In this document: piece by piece, positions 62,212 to 64,000 of the stretch
Layout: each line of letters starts with the position of its first letter
How positions within the stretch are numbered: position 1 is the first letter of the stretch
Source: Vibrio celticus
GTDB lineage: Bacteria; Pseudomonadota; Gammaproteobacteria; Enterobacterales; Vibrionaceae
DNA length: 64,000 bases
Assembly: GCF_024347335.1 (NCBI RefSeq)
Contig: NZ_AP025463.1
Location: 1,674,001 to 1,738,000, forward strand
Direction: 5' to 3'
The notes under the pieces: generated by a model
What the model was told of the DNA's origin: nothing
What the model saw: the letters and a program-made list of their open reading frames with translations, nothing else
Databases searched by the model: none
Program-made: the position numbers and the translations under genes

Positions 62212-63103
62212 GCTTGAGTCCTCCTAAATGCGCATTAGTTCTTCTTGCGTACGCTTGTGAAGCGCGGTCAAAAAGGATTGCGAGGGCAACGATGGCGAAA
62301 CCATTCATCAAACCTAATGTGAAGTACTGGTTAGTAATCGATTTAAGAACCGGTTGTCCTAGGCCTTTAACACCAATCATGGATGCGATAACAACCATAG
62401 ACAGTGCCATCATGATGGTTTGGTTGATACCCGCCATGATCGTTGGCATTGCTAAAGGAAGTTGAACACCCCATAAGCGTTGCTTTTTGCTCGCACCAAA
62501 AGCGGTAGCGGCTTCAAGGACTTCTTTATCGACTAGGCGTATGCCTAGGTTAGTTAAACGAATCACAGGTGGAATCGCGTAGATAACCACGGCGATTAGC
62601 CCTGGAATCTTACCGATGCCGAGTAGCATTACCACTGGAATCAAGTAAACGAATGCAGGCATGGTTTGCATGATATCGAGCATCGGCGTAACGATAGATT
62701 GCGCTCGATTTGAACGAGCCATCGCAATGCCAATCGGAATGCCTAAGAATATTGAAACCAAGGTACACACAGTAATGATACTGAGCGTCCGCATGGTGTC
62801 TTCCCACATTCCAAAGTAACCAATGAGAAGTAGAGAAACAACACAACCTAAAGCCAGTTTCCAAGAACGACTTGCCGCGTAGACAAGACTGGTACACACG
62901 GCAAGGACAATAATCCAAGGTGTTGAGATAAGGAGTTTTTCAAACCAAACAAGGAATGAAAGAAGGGGGTCAAAGAGAGATTCAATCATTTCGCCGTATT
63001 CACGGGAAAATTCACGGTATGCGCCATCTAGCGTCTTTTTTATGGTTCGTAAATCACCGCGTTCCATCTCTGGAAAGCTTGATAACCAATTGCTGTCAGC
63101 CAT
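62204..63103 (-). CDS. proW: glycine betaine/choline ABC transporter permease ProW
   Basis: The 299-aa membrane protein has about six helices and the ProW signature 'MLDIMQTMPAFVYLIPVVMLLGIG' with the EAA loop 'VLEAATAFGASKKQRLWGVQLPLAMPTIMAGINQ'. It forms the channel for ProV-driven import. Its N-terminal 55 residues are a soluble cytoplasmic extension. Confidence 0.9.
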   Translation of the reverse strand: MADSNWLSSFPEMERGDLRTIKKTLDGAYREFSREYGEMIESLFDPLLSFLVWFEKLLISTPWIIVLAVCTSLVYAASRSWKLALGCVVSLLLIGYFGMWEDTMRTLSIITVCTLVSIFLGIPIGIAMARSNRAQSIVTPMLDIMQTMPAFVYLIPVVMLLGIGKIPGLIAVVIYAIPPVIRLTNLGIRLVDKEVLEAATAFGASKKQRLWGVQLPLAMPTIMAGINQTIMMALSMVVIASMIGVKGLGQPVLKSITNQYFTLGLMNGFAIVALAILFDRASQAYARRTNAHLGGLKHD

Positions 63104-63118
63104 TTTATATCCTTATAG

Positions 63119-63171
63119 TTCGGAGCCACTTGTCCATGCGATAAGAAAATCGCTAATGAAAGGGCTCCGAA
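63119..63171 (-). promoter_or_regulatory. stem-loop between proX and proW
   Basis: TTCGGAGCC (63119) and GGCTCCGAA (63163) pair as a 9-bp stem around a 35-nt loop, without a T tract. It sits in the 146-nt gap between the binding-protein and permease genes, where processing or attenuation commonly lets more binding protein be made. Confidence 0.5.
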
Positions 63172-63249
63172 TCATGAATAACATCAAGTATAGCGACGTT
63201 ATTTCTGTTTTATTGTTGAAGCGTAATTACTTGTTTTTAAATCAAGATC

Positions 63250-64000
63250 TTACAGCTCTGCTTCAACTTTCTTAGCCACTTCTTCAGAAACCCATGGGTG
63301 CCATACTTCTGGGAATTCACTTAAGAAATGCAGACTCGCTTCTTCGCCATCAGCTTGGTTGTCTTCCATCCAAGCAAGTAGCGAGTTCATTTTGTCGTTT
63401 GTGAAACCACGTTTAGTAAAGTAGTCGTACGCTTCAGGAGCACGTGACGCAAAACTTTCAGTGGTAATCGTGTGAACAGGTGAAGGCGGATACATGGTCG
63501 CTTTTGGCGATTCACAATCTTCTTTGGTGGTACAGTTAAGGAACTCTTCCTCATTAACGCCACTGCCAAAGTCGACTTTAACCATGTCGTATTTACCTAG
63601 CACAGCGGTCGGTGCCCAGTAGTAACCAAACCAAGCTTCTTCACGTTCATAAGCTTTTGCGATAGAGCCAGATAAGCCGGCACTCGAGCCTGGATCAACA
63701 ATCGTGAAACCACTGTTTTCTAGCTCAAGAGCATTAAACAGGTTTCCGGCGCTGATCTGACAGTTCCAGCCTGCAGGGCAGCTGTAGAATGCAGATGTAT
63801 CTGGGTCTTCAGGGTGTTTGAATAAGCTAGCGTTCTTGCGTACGCCTTCGATGGTTGCCATTTCAGGGTATTGTTTAACTAGGTAAGCCGGAACCCAAAA
63901 GCCTTCTTCACCGCCGTTCACAAGTGCTTTACCTGCGTAGCGAAGACGTTTTTCTTCAACACCTTTATCTAATGCGTCTTTTAAGCTGTTGCTCCAAAGT
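63250..64000 (-). CDS. proX: glycine betaine/choline-binding protein ProX, N-terminal part outside window
   Basis: The frame is open to the right edge (SLKDALDKGVEEKRLRYAGK upstream of the first in-window GTG), so the signal peptide and start are beyond 64000. The 250 residues seen match OpuAC/ProX-type proteins: 'EEGFWVPAYLVKQYPEMATIEGVRKNASLF', 'CPAGWNCQISAGN', 'GSSAGLSGSIAKAYEREEAWFGYYWAPTAVLGKYDM' (aromatic cage residues) and 'SEEVAKKV'. It delivers the osmoprotectant to ProWV. Confidence 0.85.
   Translation of the reverse strand, partial: LWSNSLKDALDKGVEEKRLRYAGKALVNGGEEGFWVPAYLVKQYPEMATIEGVRKNASLFKHPEDPDTSAFYSCPAGWNCQISAGNLFNALELENSGFTIVDPGSSAGLSGSIAKAYEREEAWFGYYWAPTAVLGKYDMVKVDFGSGVNEEEFLNCTTKEDCESPKATMYPPSPVHTITTESFASRAPEAYDYFTKRGFTNDKMNSLLAWMEDNQADGEEASLHFLSEFPEVWHPWVSEEVAKKVEAEL

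Overview
The window looks like a chromosomal segment of a marine Vibrio, probably Splendidus clade. The evidence is low-to-middling GC, an artPIQM-type arginine operon, a proXWV-type osmoprotectant operon, a syp-like exopolysaccharide locus, a CatB-type acetyltransferase and VCR-like attC sites. No database search was possible, so the species call is inference. I saw no rRNA, tRNA, CRISPR array or integron integrase.

Layout: (1) 1-20.2 kb is a long, nearly all plus-strand run of short, separately spaced genes: Nudix hydrolases, VOC/glyoxalase-fold proteins, GNAT and hexapeptide acetyltransferases including a catB-like gene, an HD hydrolase, Rof, and three related small zinc-ribbon proteins. 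Several gaps hold degenerate attC-like or palindromic sequence, so the stretch reads like a fossil gene-cassette region. A group II intron with a frameshifted RT lies at 11.3-13.4 kb. (2) 20.4-29.6 kb is ordinary core: GST, a U32-family protein, a thioesterase, an MsbA-like ABC exporter and the arginine transporter. (3) 29.8-38.4 kb is a second plus-strand cassette-like run. It has an IS91-type element, a 53-aa IS110 remnant lying inside a broken attC, and the clearest attC sites of the window (32.5-36.3 kb). (4) 38.5-48.8 kb is a minus-strand LysR / membrane-fusion / RND / outer-membrane-factor efflux operon broken twice: by a group II intron in the RND gene and by an IS3-family element in the outer-membrane gene. 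Removing the IS and one copy of its 7-bp direct repeat restores the reading frame exactly. (5) 49.0-60.6 kb is a minus-strand syp-like polysaccharide locus in the order sypG, glycosyltransferase, L, M, N, O, P, Q, R, with a stand-alone HPt gene upstream. Good sigma-54 promoter matches precede sypL and sypP and a weak one precedes sypM. Each has a shared TTCTCA-N3-TG motif 50-75 bp further upstream, matching the logic of a SypG-controlled sigma-54 regulon. (6) 60.8-64 kb is proX(partial)-proW-proV on the minus strand.

A cross-cutting observation: the reverse transcriptases of both introns and the IS3 transposase each carry two or three frame breaks, mostly one missing base in a short homopolymer, while the host genes of the window stay open. 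This is either decay restricted to mobile DNA or a consensus/sequencing artefact of multicopy elements.
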